From NCBI RefSeq assembly GCF_028769735.1, contig NC_088171.1, positions 74,913,216-74,977,215 on the forward strand: a stretch of DNA of 64,000 bases, written 5' to 3'. A program made the translations under genes and the position numbers. Below the pieces are notes generated by a model, which saw only the letters and a program-made list of their open reading frames with translations, was not told the DNA's origin and searched no databases. The DNA comes from Zonotrichia leucophrys gambelii (lineage: Eukaryota > Chordata > Aves > Passeriformes > Passerellidae). Of this stretch, positions 12,651 through 26,900 are shown in pieces. Positions within the stretch are counted from its first letter, which is position 1. Each line of letters opens with the position of its first letter.

Positions 12651-15600
12651 GTTGGTATGTTTTTCTGATTTATACAGACCATTGTTCTGATCATTCCTTC
12701 TCCTATAGGAACTATCAAGGTAAAGTTACAAAAAAAATCATCCTGTATCCATAACAAAACAAGGTACATTTTCTCCACTGAAAGTTAAAGGAAAGCTGAG
12801 CATTACAAACAAGCAAAAAGCAGTGTATTATTTACATTTAAGAGAATGCTTTAAATAATTGTATTTCAAAATATTTTATAAAAATGTCCACTAGTAAGTT
12901 TATGAAAAGAGAAAAAGGGTCCTGGACAGTGACCATTTTTGCTATTCCTGTGGTGTTTCCCTTTTACTACTTTAGTGATTGAGATGGAAGAATGCACTCA
13001 GTCTACAAATTTTTTATTCATATGTTGCTATGAGAGGAAAAAATAGACTATGACAGACAAATGACTTCTTATCATAGATCCTGAGGTGCACAAAATCCAG
13101 TCTTAGTTCCTAATGTGATGACATGAAATGACCTCCATCTAGTTGCTCCTACTCACCTTTTCCAATATATCTTTGAAGAACAGTGCAAGCATATTTAACA
13201 TTACTCAGACCTTTACCATGCCTGATACTCTTCTCATCTGGATGGGTTGTATCACTTAATGTACTGGAGGCCCTCTGTAGCAATCACATCCATAAACACA
13301 CGGGAGTCTGAAGAAAATAATTATTCTGAGAGATCTAGGGTAAAACTGAAAGTCAAGAGAATGATTTACTTTTTGCATTGTGAAAAGAAAAATACTGGTC
13401 TTTTGGAATCTTAGTCTGAAAGTAAAAAAAATTACCAATATCCTATCAGATAAAAATAAAATATATTCAATACAATGCACAAGTGTATAACTTAAGGCAG
13501 AAGGAACCAAATATAACATATCTCTCGATTTGTGCTGAACTATTTTAAAAATTAAATACATAGCACTACATTTCAGAAGAACATTTGTTTTCATAAATAA
13601 TAAACCATGGTAATTTCTTTTTTTTTTTTTCTTCAGTGTTTCAGTTTTTCGGATTTTTTAAAAATAATTTATAGTAAGTTCTTGCTTAGGTCATTAGTTG
13701 ACATTAGTTTTTGCTTGACATTATTCTGCATATTTGTAAAAATTATTTCATAGTTCACTTAACAGGAAAAATTTTAAAATCCATTAAAATCCATTAAACT
13801 GTACTGAGTGTCAGATGAAGACTTTGAAGTGCTTGAAAAGTCCCTTGATTTAGAGATGGGATTTTCAATACTGTAAGTGAATTAGAAGCACAAGATTTCA
13901 TTAATGTATTTTTAAAATTCTGCATAAGTTTCTGTTCCTTATGAAACATGACATGAAAATTTTCCGTACTTACAAAACTTACAAAACTTACTGGTCCAGA
14001 GTTGTTTGCACAAAGTCAGTCACTATCTGATTGTGAAATATCTTGCATCTTGTTACAGGAAAAAGACAGATAAGCACACGGGTGAGCCTAAGAATACATT
14101 GGTAATTAAAAAAGCAAAAAAATAGTAAGTCTAATATACCCAAACTGTTAATTATGAGAAACAAGTTTTGCTAATATAACAGTTAAAAAGGGCAAGGCAA
14201 GAACCTCCTCACTGTCCTGCTGTTTCCCTCTTCCTTGGTGTTAGTGCTCAGCCCTTGGGCATAACGCTGCGTGTTGAGGTAGACAGTTTCATTCTCCCTT
14301 GGCAGAAGAGGAGGGTTACAAGATTTCATGCTCAGGGCTTCAATAAGAGGACTCTGTTGCTCATGAAGGGGGTCAGTTTTAGGCCCATTTAAGTTTATTT
14401 TCATACATTTCCTCTGCACAGCCTATATCCCTGTCACTGCCTCACATCCTTACTGTGCCCTGGGGAGGTAAGAGCCATTCACCTGCAGGCAGTCAGGTCA
14501 GCCAGCAACACCTGGAGTTGAACTGGGACAAGGACAACCCCACAGAGTACAGACCTGCTTCCCAAAAGCACCCTGGGACTGGAGGGCTTCTGTGAATAGT
14601 GTCAAAATCACATTAACTTGGTTACACATCTAGGACAAGAATGAAGGAATGTCAGATTTACTTGGTCAAAGCTTCAAAATAAAAAGTGACAAAAGGTTGT
14701 GCTTCACAATGGGTGACATTGTGGCTACAAAAAGTAATAAGGGTTCTATAATTGTTTAGCACCATGATTCAAGTTCACAAAAAAAAAAAAAAGCAAACTA
14801 TTTAGCCTAGAAATAAAAGGCACCATTTGGAAAGCAGAAATTCAATGAGCTATAAACTAATGAAAGCCAGGAAAATGTCTGTATATTTGCACACTGTGCT
14901 GCTGTTCTCTTACTCTTAACTAAACATCTGCTGCAGAAAACATCTGTCAAAAACAAGGCTGTTGGTTTGGCAAAACATGGATCTGACCTATATCATTCTG
15001 TTCAATCTTACAATCAAAACTTTAGCATGTTTTGCAATAAAACTGCTATTATTATCATAAGCCTCATAAAATAATTGGAAGTGCAAAGAAAATTTGGTCC
15101 TTACAGGCACTCTTCACGGTCTTTGCCTTTGCATGTCTGGATTTACAGAATTCTGTAAAAGTAAAATATTTTTTCACAATATGCGACTGTCCACACTAAT
15201 ACAGTGGTGAAATAACTAATGGGACAAAACTATTGGAAGTAATATGATGTTTAACTATCTGGTCTATAATAAGTTTTATAGAACAGAAGAATTCTGAGAA
15301 AAATAAATCATGGATCCTACTCACCCTAGCTTTCTACATTAAATTTCTATTGACTAATGGAGAAGAACAATCTGCTCCACATACTTCAAATGATCAAGAC
15401 AAAACACAAAAACTTGTCTCAATTTACACCACTGGAATCCTTAATATCACAATGCTGAGGAATCAGCGCAAGTAAGACAAGAGTTGGGACAAATACTTTA
15501 ATGTTATTCTCAGTCTCCAAAAGGAAATTTATTTTTGATTAACTCTATTCCCATTACAGCATATTCTGCTTGTGTGCATATTAATTGGTCTATAATATTT

Positions 15601-16534
15601 CAGATTTACCAAGGCTTCCACTTGTCCTGGACTTGGGAGAAAAAGACAAGATAAAAGGATTGTGGTTTAATTAGGTTTTAGTGTATTAATTCATCTGAGA
15701 TCTGTCTGGCAATAGCTCACACAGTGCAGGTCATGGTTCATTTTTGTTTCTATCTGGTCAAGAGGTTCTCATGAATTGCCTTTGTTCACCTGCTCGCCAT
15801 TTAAATAATCTCTTCATATGAGGGCCTGTCATCACAAGGCACTTCCAGAGAGAGAACTAGTCTTTTACCTAACTGTCCAAAAACTTTTCATGTTATCAAT
15901 TTCCCTAATAATATGGGCAATATATATATATTCAGTTCCTAATAAGAAAGCATGCCCGTTAGTTCTGGAAAAATTAAGGCAACAGTTGACCTTTTTCAGC
16001 ATAAAGAGATTTTGCCTTCACCCTACAATTCATTGGATTGTCAGTGTCCTCCCCCCACCTCCCAAATTAATTGTTTCCCATCTTAACATCTGCTGCAGCA
16101 TTTCAGAGAACCTAAATCTGGGAGAATTATTTCCAATGCCCTTAAATCCTTTTGTCCTACAGTGATTACAGGCATGTTAAGTGACATGTCCAAAGCAAGG
16201 CATGCACAAAATGGATACATACGAAATGAGCTACAATTAAAATTTACTGTCTTGTATCCAGTGAAAAGTGCACATTTGGTGATGGTGTGCAAGCATTTTA
16301 CAGCACTTTAACATAAAAATAGCATTTTCTAACACAGCTGAGACATAACTGCAAAGAGGCCAACAGAGACTCATGGCACAGTTACACAAGTAGGGTGAAG
16401 AAAAGACATGCAAGACATGAAATATGCAGGCAGGAAATATAGCTTGGAAAGCTAACACAGTTCTGCAGATGAAGCAGGAAGGGTCTATGGTAGAATTAGA
16501 AGAACCCTGCAAAAGAAGCAGGAAAGACACTAGA

Positions 16535-17455
16535 ATCCTATAATCAGAAAATTCTAGTTTGGAAGGGCTCTCTGGAGACCATCTGATCCAACTTCCTGTT
16601 GAAAGTAGAGCCTTAGATTAGTTTATCTGAGCACCCATCAAGCTAAATGTTTCCAATGAGAAAGATAACATTATATTTCTGGGCAACCACCGCTTTACTC
16701 TTCCCACAGTGAAGAGTATCCAAGAATGCAAGAGTATGAGAAGAGTATCCAAGTATACAAGAATGCAAGAGAATCCAAGATATTTTCCCTGAAACAGATT
16801 GTGAACATATCTTCTTGTCCTGTCACCTAATTTTGTGAAAGGAGCACATCCGTCTTCTCTATATCGTTTAGGTACTGGAAGGATATGACAACTCACATCA
16901 CATATACATTTCTCCTTTCTAGGCTGAACAAATCTAATTCCTTTGACCTTCCCTCATATTTAAGATTCTCCAACCCTCCTGTCTTTTTGATGTTTCCCCT
17001 AGTTGCTCCTGACCCCCTCCAATTTTTTAATGCCTTCTGAACTCGGGGGGCCACAACCACGATATTGCAGCTGTGGACAAAAAATTTTGTTTCACTACTC
17101 TAAGGGTGCTTTTATAATTCATATTCAACTTGTCAACTAGGATTCCCAGGTCTTTTTCTGCAGATGCACCACAGTCAGTCAGACTCTTGCCTTTACTGCT
17201 GCTTGGGGTTCTTCCATCTTAAATTCCTTGCAGCTCCTGCTGATCTAATGTCTCAGGCTGCTTAGGTCTCTTTGAATGGCGGTCTCTTCTTCTGGGGGAC
17301 TAAATTATCTCCCCATTTGCTGTCATCCATAAAGCTGACATAGCTGGGGTTCTTTCAACCCTGTCATCCAGATCCTTTATAGAGATATTAGATAGTACCA
17401 AGCTTCTAAGGGACTTCATCCATTACTTCCTGCTAGTGCCTCAAAGATTCGATTG
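16535..17455 (-). mobile_element. CR1 LINE fragment, antisense
   Basis: Read on the minus strand, this copy ends at about 16535 with a degenerate GATTCTA-type terminus, preceded by the typical 'ggatcagatggtc' 3' block. Further right on the plus strand are recognisable antisense CR1 blocks: the 'cccaggtctttttctgcaga' block, the 'gtcatccataaagctgaca' block and the 'gtcatccagatcctttatagagatatta' block. The 5' edge is approximate. It contains a local duplication at 16711-16770. No intact frame survives. Confidence 0.75.
16711..16770. repeat. short tandem duplication inside the CR1 copy
   Basis: Two roughly 30-bp units, both opening with GAAGAGTATCCAAG and both containing CAAGAATGCAAGAG, lie next to each other. 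The second unit has a small insertion. This is probably a replication-slippage duplication after CR1 insertion. Confidence 0.75.
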
Positions 17456-17496
17456 AATCAGAAGAATACTGAAGAATAAGGGAACCTGAACAAGCA

Positions 17497-18405
17497 TTGA
17501 CTACAAAATTGGATTGTCAGAGGCAGATTAAAATCTCCCCCTGTGTTCCACAGGGCTTCGTGTTGGAGCCAGTTCCACTTAATACTTTTAGCAATGATCT
17601 GATTGAGAGTATGAAGGGCACCCTCTGTCAGTTTGCAGATGACATCTACTTGGATGGGAGTGTTGATTTGCTAAAGGATAGGAAGGTTCTGTAGATGAAA
17701 TGTGGACAGGCTGAATCAATGTGATGAGACCATTTATTGACGGTTTAACAAGGCCAAGTGCTGAGTTTGTAGCTGGGTCACAACAACCCCATGAAATGTT
17801 CCAGACTTGGAGGAGAGTGGCTGGAAAGCTGCCCAGCAGAAAAGGATCTGATGTGTTGGTCAAAAGCCAGCTGAATATGACCCAGTGTGTGCCCAGGTAG
17901 ACAAGGAGTAATCACAATGACTGTGGCCAGAAGGCCTAGGGCAGAGATGATCCACTTGTCCTCAGCACTGGTGAGGCCTCACCTCAGACCCTGGTGAAGG
18001 GTCCACAGTACAAGTCTTATGAGGAGCAGCTGAGGGAGCTGGAGTTTTTAACCCAAAGAAAAGGAGGCTTAGGAGAGACCTTATCACTCTCTACAGCTAC
18101 CTGAAAAGAGGCTGTAGTGAGACAAGTGTCAGTAACAAGTATTTGGAGGGAATTGCCTCAAGCTGCAGAGAAGAGTAGGCTTATATTAGATACTAGGAAA
18201 AAAGTCTTCACAGGCAGGATTGACAAGCATTGGAACAGGCTGCCCTGGAAAGTTGTTATGTGACCATCCCTGGAGGCGTTTAAAGATGTTTAGATGTGGG
18301 ATTTAGGGACATGGTTCAGAGATAGACTTGACCATACTGCATTAATAGTAGACTCAGTGATCTTAGGCATGTCTTCTAACCTAAATGATTCTATGATTTT
18401 CTTTT
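17497..18405 (+). mobile_element. CR1 LINE, 5'-truncated, sense orientation
   Basis: This copy runs from the reverse-transcriptase catalytic region to the 3' terminus. It carries the FADD motif region, the 'aaggccaagtgctgagtttgtagctgggtcac' region, the 'aaaggaggcttaggagagacc' block, the 'cattggaacaggctgccctgg' block, and the 'aacctaaatgattctatgat' 3' end. This is the order expected of CR1 ORF2 and its 3' UTR. Frameshifts and stops break the frame, so it cannot be active. It abuts the antisense copy at 16535-17455, 5' end to 5' end. Confidence 0.92.
17515..17694 (+). pseudogene. CR1 ORF2 reverse-transcriptase fragment (FADD box)
   Basis: In this open segment the translated sequence contains VPQGFVLEPV, then NDLIESMKGTLCQFADD, then GSVDLLKDRK. 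These match the order of CR1-type reverse-transcriptase motifs: the PQG motif before the palm domain, then the F/Y-A-D-D catalytic box, encoded at 17632-17643. Both catalytic aspartates are kept. A stop codon follows at 17692-17694, and homology continues beyond it in other frames. In intact elements this enzyme copies the LINE RNA at a nicked target site. This copy is dead. Confidence 0.85.
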
Positions 18406-20942
18406 GGGAATGGGGTTGCAACAGCAATGATGAAAAAGAAATAAGGGCAACAACAGAAGGAGGCCTATTTAGATTCTGACTTCTCTTATCAACAAAATGC
18501 CAAGCTTCATCACCTTAACCTTGGGCAGTGAAGGGCCACAGCCATCAATTCTAACTATACTTCCAATGTTTCATGGTATTGTATGTCAGCAAGTTTGGGT
18601 AAGTTTATGGACATCAATTGTTTTGATGCAGTGATAAAGATTGATAGCCATTTGGTAATGTACTCAGTCCAGTAAAGTGTAGCTTTGAAATCTGATTTGT
18701 TGGTCTTTAACACTTCTGTCACAGTGGTATCTAATTTTGTACCAGATATGCAGAAATATGTATTCAGCTGAACAATCATCAAACACAATTGTGCAGTGTA
18801 GTTATATTAGAGGGGAACTGAAAAATGCAGGCCTTTTTAGCAGAATAATTTCCAAGCAGATCAAGAAGCAGTGTCATTTCTGTTTAATTGCAGTAAGGAC
18901 AGAAATGCTATATTCGTTGCAGACATATAGTGTCCCAGAGAAAATTTTTATATTTCCAGACAATTCATAGCTATTCAACATCCTTTTTGTCACAGATTTT
19001 CCTCACCAGTAAGACCCAAACTTAAATTCATTAAAGCTTGGTCTACCAGTCTGTGGACCCATTCCCTACAGGAAAGTTCTTTTTAGATCTTCATCTGTTT
19101 GGCCTTGTAATACATTCTTTTAACTGTGCTTAGTCAGAAGTGTGTCACCATTTAAGTATGGGTAAAATGCAAACAAGCCTCTATATATGCTCATCTATTC
19201 CTGCAGTCCTACTCATGTTCATAACACTGAAAGCAAAGGCAACCAAAGATACATATGAATTCTAATATATATAAAATATCTAAAAACAAAATTGAGTAGA
19301 AATTTCCCTGCATTTTATGAATGTGGATGTTAATGTCTCTAGATGCTATTTTAGGGTGTACTGGGTTGCAATTAAACTAAGTGTGAACAAATAAGATCCT
19401 ACTTCACCAACAGTAAAAGCTTGCTTTGATTCTTACTTCAGTTTTAATTTCGTTTCCCTTCCATTCCCTGTTTAAAAGTGTGAACTAGCAGTACCAGCAA
19501 TCTCTTCAGATACCAAAGCTAATTGGTACTTGCTTGAACAGGCAGATACTAACATCTTCCTCAGTTTCTCAGACTGTCCTCCTTTTGCCATTTCTTGATG
19601 GTTTTAATTCTTAAATATCAGCTCTCATTAAATTATCACAAATTCCTGAATTTCAAGATAAAGATTCCTCAGCAAAGCTGAATTTACAGTGCATCAGATG
19701 TTCTGTGTTAATCACAGAAGTATATTGCAGCACTTGTCTCAAAGCAGTAAAGCAAACAGCTGCCTATCCATCAACTACTTGGAGAAAGCACAAAGAAGAG
19801 GTGAAACAGATCATATTTATTCTGAGGTGCTATGAGGTGGGAGCATGCATACATGGATGCGTGCAAGATTTGAAGAGAAGCTAATGCACAAACATCATAC
19901 TAGAATTTAATATCCCACAACATGTACTTTTACTGACTAACTTAGCATTGTGAAACATAAGTTCTAGGAGCTTCTCTCCCAGTAGATTGATTGAAGAGAA
20001 ATAAGCACGTGAATGATCTTTTGCCGTACATTCATTCCTCACAAATAGTTAATTCTCTTGTATTTCAATACTCTTATGTGCATGCATGAGAGTGGACACA
20101 CGTCTGTGCCTTGGTTAAGTCTCCAAGTATCACTGTCCAAATATGTTCTGTCACAAAAACAGATACACAGTGCAACCCCAGGTTTGTGGCTGAGCCTATT
20201 TATGGTAGAGTAGATGGTTATGCAGTATGTATTCCCAAGTTTTTGGTCGAGGCAAGTGGAAAAGGCACTCAACTCCTATCCCAAATAATAGTAATTTGAC
20301 CTGGAAAGCTTAAGGCAAATCTCATTCTCCAAACTACTTTTTCATGAGCTGTTCATACTGACCATCTGTCCCTATACTAGCAGACCTGTTCAGTTTCAGC
20401 ATCAGGGTAGAGAGTTAATGTCACTGCAAAAGGCTCCTGCTGTTTCCAAAAATCTGACTATACCTTAGGGCTACGTATATATGAGAAAACATCTCACTTC
20501 TTTAGGATAACCTTCCCCAAAGGCAGAGTCAAGTCTTTCTTACATATTTTAGTCTAAATCAACCTGCAGTATCAGGAACTGCCTTGTTGAAAAGCACCTT
20601 TATTCCGGTTTGTTCACTTGCCTTCAGGTTCTTCCAGGCATAAATAGGAAAATCATTGTGTTCTCAAAAAACCTCTTATCCTGTGGTCGCTCTTTTCTTG
20701 TTTGGGCCAAAAATGCATTTCTTTTAAAAATAAAGACTCTTTGCTTTATTTCAGTGGAAATTTTGTCAATGTCTTCCTATTTTGTTTTTCCTCTCCCAAC
20801 TTGTGGAATTGTCTTTTTGATAACATTTTGCCACCGTTCCTTAATTTTCCTCCGTTAAGGCAAAGGTGCATTTTGACTACACCTTGAGATAATCACAGAC
20901 AGGTTTCTGTACTATGTTCTTTGCTGAATATTTTTCAAGTTT

Positions 20943-20964
20943 GTGGATACTTAGTGGATACTTA
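20943..20964. repeat. 11-bp perfect tandem duplication
   Basis: GTGGATACTTA occurs twice in direct succession. This is a simple slippage-type duplication. Confidence 0.9.
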
Positions 20965-23940
20965 CTTTTTTCCTTCTTTAAAGAGATTTTCCATTCAAGT
21001 GTCCACACAATTGGATAAAACTGTAGTAAAATTTGCCCACTCAAGAAATTAAATTTTTTAAGAAGAAGAAATGAAATTGAAAAGTGGAATGGCCTTTCTT
21101 TTGTCCTGATAAGTCACAGATCCTCTGAGTTGTAAATCATCCTGCAGAAAGTATAAATGTTTACTGAAGACTAAATTAAACAGTATGATACACGTACAAT
21201 TGACTTGATCTTGAGAAACTTACCTAATAAAACAATCCTAAAGTAATTTCCAAAAGTACAAAAGACATTCTCCCTTGCTTTCTCTTGTGAGTATTCTTTT
21301 TTCTTAGGCACTGGGTTGTTTTTCTTTTTGGATAAAATTTATTAAAGAACAAAACCCTGAAAATATATTAATAATTTCTATATAACAAAAATGATAGAGT
21401 GAATATTCTTTTTTAGAGTAAGGTACACTCTTCTTTTTATTTCAATCTATCTTAAAAATAACCCAAAAAGGAAAAATAAAAATACAAAAGAAAGATCTCC
21501 ACAGTTTTCTGGCAATTGCTATTGCATAAATGTTCTTTTAAGCAATCATGGATGGGTCTGCTAAAATTGTGTGGCAAAGACTATCACATGTCAAGAAAGA
21601 AAAGAAGTAAAGTTAGGCCTTAAATCTGATCCTGTAATGCAAAATAGTATTTACAAAGAAATATTTTTTTTACATTCACTCATACTCTTCCAGTTGAATT
21701 TTATGGTGAATAGAAATAAAGAAAAAAAACCAAAAGGGACTTATTAATTAAGCAGCCCCTTGCCCTTTCCTGCTGCTTATAAGCTTTATTTATAAGCACA
21801 TGATTTTTTTAATTTGAAAATGTGTTCATGACATATTACTTGAACCTATTAAAGGGAACCAGTGTTTATTAACACCTTCAGATAGATCTTTCTCAGACTT
21901 ACTGCATGTTGAAATAAGTGATGGGAAGGAAAAGCATCATCGAGAAGATGAATGCAAAAACTGAAAAAAATAATATTAAATATGCCAAAAGAAGCAGTCT
22001 TCTAATGTAAGAGAAAGCAAAATTGAGTATTAATCTTGTTGCATACCAAGAAGGAGAGGAGATGGGAAAATAACAAACCATTACTGGCCTCTTCCTAATG
22101 CACATTTAAGTAGCTTTTCAATTATTTTTAATCTTGCTTTTAATTAGAAATCCCTGCATTCATTGAGATACTGTAATTTGCATTTTTTTTTTGTTCTTTT
22201 TGGATACAAGCACATAATCTATATCCAATATGGAACATAAGGATGCCTAGTATGAATTCACATATCTCCAGGCAAATGTAGCATGAAACACCAGACATGG
22301 GAGAAGGAGCATAAAAGCTATGACTCTCTTCCAAAACTGAAAATATGAGTTATGTGACGACATACACCAGACTGATTTAGATATATCAAAGGCTGTAATG
22401 CAGCAGCCCACCTAGACTTTCTGTGAGGGAATACTCTTTGACTCAAATCGGAAAGAAAACTTGCAAGACAGCCCTATTCAGGTTCTCCCAAGCCTTAAAC
22501 CTGCTGTGCAGTTTACATGCTTCCCTCCCTGCTAACCACCGGATGAGATATATGCCGCCATCTGCTTCTAATTCGCTTGACATTCCAAATCAGCAAGATG
22601 CTTGAACTGACAATATATATGCTTAAGTCATTCCATTGATTTTAGCACTCATGCTCAAATATAGGATTGTTTCTAAGTACCTCGTTGAATCAGGACCTGA
22701 AAGTGCATTTAAGGAACTCATAACACAGTTAACAGTCAAAGATTTTATTAAATGCATCAGTAAATTGGAAAAGATCAGATTCTTCCTTAGTATCACACTA
22801 CAGAGCAAAATATTTCTGCAAGCTTACTTGGCCTTCAGAGGGGATGGGCTGAAAGAAAAATATGTTAAATAGTAAAAAAATTATAAGCAATTGAATTCAC
22901 TCAGGGAAGCTGCGCTGTCAGACATGTATTCCTTGAGCAGAATGGGTGTAGTTTTATTGACATTAACAGCTAAAATATTGCCCACTAATGTGGTTTCATT
23001 GCTCATGAAGAATCCAATTTCTATTTATTCCTCATGGAGGTTACAAGAGGTGTGTATTTACTGAAGCCAGTTCAATAACTGAATGCAGAAATGTATATTT
23101 ACATTTACTCACAGTAATCTATCATTTACTTGCTTGTACTGCAGCAGAGCCCTCCTATTGAAATATATTGCTTTTTCTCTATATAATTTTCTTCTGTCTC
23201 ACTTCATGTAGACTTTCTATTAAATTTTTTTACCAGCCCCTACTTCCCCTCTAACTTCTTTTCTTTCCGACAGACTCAGAGCTTAAAACTAAGTAAACTC
23301 ATTTTGGTCAAGATCTGTTAAGAGATTCTGCTTTTGCTCCTCACCTTGTTAAATATCTACAGACAAAAATGGAGAGGGGGAGGGGCTGTAGGAGAAAGAC
23401 ATAGCTAGCACAATAAATAATGCTGTAGAAAGACCTTCATGTAATCTTTAAAGCAATGTTTTATATCAGTGGAACATTATGAGCTCTTCATTCTCATGGG
23501 TCAGGATCCAGCAAGTACCAAATCAGAATCTCACCAAGCAGGTTTCAATCCTCCCTGGACTATTTGACTGCCCACAGAAGGCAGGAGAAAATCAGGGTTA
23601 TCAGGCTACACTCACAGAAGAAATCACTTCAATCATGTCCTGCACACACCTTGGGATTTGAGGGGGCAGGAGCAAAAAAGGCTTGCCAGAAGAGTAGCCA
23701 AACACTTGCTGCTTTAAGTGCTGACTTAAGTGAAGGAGGTTACCAGGTGTAAACATACTGCACCCTTACAGTTTCCTACTCTTTCTTTTTTAAATGATAG
23801 CACAGCACTCTCTTCAAGCCAGTTTAAACTATCATAACAATGTATAAGCAGAAGTTATACATTTAAGAAAAGTATAGCATTAACCATTTCAACTGATTTT
23901 CTGATAATTCCATAACTTTTTCATATAGAATTGTATACAT

Positions 23941-23959
23941 GTATATATATATATATATT
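23941..23959. repeat. (TA)n microsatellite
   Basis: A short pure TA run of about nine units is preceded by CATG. It is likely polymorphic in length. Confidence 0.9.
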
Positions 23960-26900
23960 GTTTTTCCTCATGTGTTGTTCTTTTATTAAAAAAAATTAAT
24001 ATCTTAAGCACATAAATGTAGGGTATTCTCACAAGTGCTTTTATGTTTTGTGGTTCAGTCACTTGATTTGTGAAATGAAAAGTCAAATTGATCTGAACAA
24101 GCAACAAACATGGTAAAGAAATGAAATTTACTTCTAAGGTCATAATATTAATGTCTAAAATTCTGCAGCTGGGTACAAGCAGAAATTGCTTTTAACCTTC
24201 ATTTTATATGTTTGGCCATTTCCTTTGCTGATTTTTATTATTCCATTAAACTTTTGCACTTCTTGTTGCCTCTAGCTTAAAGATCAATGAAATTTAAAAA
24301 GAATGCATGTAGATTTTGGGCACAAGAAGTGGTATTTAACTTGTACTTTTTCTGCTTAATGGGATCAGTTTTGCTATTTTTGGAGCTAGGCATGCTTACA
24401 AGGAGAAAATCCACCTTTGCCTGGGAAGGGAAAGTGTTCAATTACATAACCATATTTCATATAGACTAATTATTAAGTTAATTAAATTATGATGCGTCAA
24501 AGCAAGCCTGGATTTTTCAACATGTTGTCAGTGATAAAGGAAAGAACTCTGGAGAATGGTAAATTCTGTCACATTTTTCTATGACTACTCATTGTTTATT
24601 TTCATCCAAAACAGAACTAACTTCCTCCTTTCTCAAACTGGTGTAAATTAGGAAAAATTCTACTTAGTGGAGATAATTGACATAGAAGCACTGAATGCCA
24701 TAGCTTTCTGGCTAAAATGTTGTCTTTTCATATTTCTAAATTAACAGTTCTAAAAAGCAAAAGGAAATAGGGCTAATAAATATAAAATTAAAATTAGGAT
24801 TGTTTTTTATTTGAAATGTTTCTACTTGGTGATTGACATTTTGACCTTTTCAACATTTTTTTTTTTTGTAAAATTATCCTATAGGTTCCAAATAAATGTG
24901 TGTTTTACTGACCCAAAATGCCAGCACAGTAATGAGTTTTCAGGCTGCTCTTAACATATTCCCATTTGATTTTCCTTTGGCTGTTAAATTAACTAATAGT
25001 TTTCTTGTACTATGGGTTTCTGGCTTTGAGTGTGTGTTGATTAAAGATCAGCATACATAGTGGTTGATCACCTGCTTTGTAATTACATCTCTTGGGTTTC
25101 CAAGTTGAATGAACAGAGCCTGCTTCTAAATATTGCAAGGGCTTTTTATTCTTCCTCATTGGTATACAACTCTCAAGGACTAATTGACATCCAGAGACAG
25201 ATGTGGTTTGTCTCTAGCAACAGAGTGGAGGAGTGGTTTTGGCAAGAATCAAACTCTATGGACAGGCAAACAGGCAAATTAGGCTCAACAGCATAGTAAA
25301 TAAAGGGATTTACATCTACAAGAGCAGTGTTGTAGCATGTCTTACACTGCTTGCAGAGCTGTCTGATGAAAGCTACCAGTTTTGATGATAAAGTCTTTTT
25401 TTTTCTACTAGCTGCATAATTTTGTGAATTTGAAAGTTCTCTTCTACACTGAATCTCCTTTTTTCCCCACTCATCAATGCATCAGCATGCTTTTCTTTAC
25501 TACATTTACTGTCATGACTACTTAAGAAGCATAAATTTTAAGATTTTTATCTTTCTAAAATTTTAATTTTTATTTACGAGATTACCAAGTGGATTCTGCA
25601 TTTATTAGAACCAGAAGAGACTGGAATATTTGTAAACAATATTGTTCATCCCAGTCCAATCTGTGCACTGTACACCAGCTGACACTCACTAGCCAAAGTT
25701 TTAAAGTGAAGAACAGTCATAACTTGTAATGTTAATATACTTTTCTTCATTCTGCTTAACATCAGCAACACAGGATTTTCTTCCTCTCAGTGCAGGTTTT
25801 AACTTTGGGCATTTTTGTTGCTTAAGGAGAATTCCTGAGTTCAAGTGCTTCATGATAATTTGTAAGAATGCAAATTATGCAACTAATATCTAAAACTGTG
25901 AGGCTGCAGACACTTAATCCAATACTGAATAGATCTATCCAAATAACATCTAATCTCACTGTTATTTCCGAAGAAAAATAAAGCAAAAACCATTCTTAGT
26001 GCCACTGGAAGGACAAAATCCATATAGAAGGCCTAAATCAGACAAGACACATTCCTTAACAAACTGAAACTCAGCAGTCACCTCCAGGATCACTTTAAAA
26101 CAGGAATCAGGAAAAGCGTTAGACTTGCAGCATTGAGGGCTTCCAAAATGCCCATGACAATTTGCCAGATTTTACTGATACTCCATGAACTGCTAACTGA
26201 AATCAGCACACCTGGCAGGCAGAGAGCATTCTAGTTTTAAATTAGCAGAGACTGAAACTAAAAAATACATATTCAAATTTTTAAAGGGAAAAAAAAGGAT
26301 ATTCAGGGGTGAAATTCATAATAAAATGGAAGAGTTTCAATTCACTCAGAAGGATAACACTGCTTTTGTCATGGTGGAGTGAGGGCCAGCTGCTCTGGAA
26401 AGGAGGGCAAGCTTGTCTGAATGCTGCTGTGGCCAGCTCTGTTCTACAATGACAGGGACCTCAAGTTAGAATTTTAAAAATGCTGGGATCTAATTTGATG
26501 CAGTTTGCCCTAAATAGGAAATCAACACATGAGTGACCATCTAATAGTAATCATTTTCAGAAGGCAGATATAAATATTTCTATTCTTTCTACTATAACTC
26601 TAAAAGATAAATATACCTGAAAGTTACTCAGTATATCCACATTATGATTTTAAAAATCTAAACAAGACTAGGCAAGAAAGACTTGAAGCCCACGTAGACA
26701 TCTCTACAAGATATGCAGTGTGATTTTCTTTCTTAAATGTTGCCTCTCAACTATTATATGAATTGCTTATGTTCAAAACCAAACATCCTTTCTTCTAGCA
26801 CTTACATATAACCGGAAAACATGAAGGTGAACTTGGCACAAACTTTGTGCCACTTCCTGAAAATTTCATATCATGATAAAAATTCTATAAAATGATAATT

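Larger units (their letters stand above)
10130..16534. other. non-coding sequence, no gene
   Basis: This stretch is mostly AT-rich unique DNA. It holds poly-T tracts at 11866-11879 and about 13618-13630, a poly-A tract near 14779-14792, short tandem duplications near 13775-13797 (AAAATCCATT units) and 13971-13990 (ACTTACAAA units), and two motif clusters listed separately. A more GC-rich patch at about 14.2-14.6 kb has no recognisable identity. No exon structure was seen. Confidence 0.65.
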
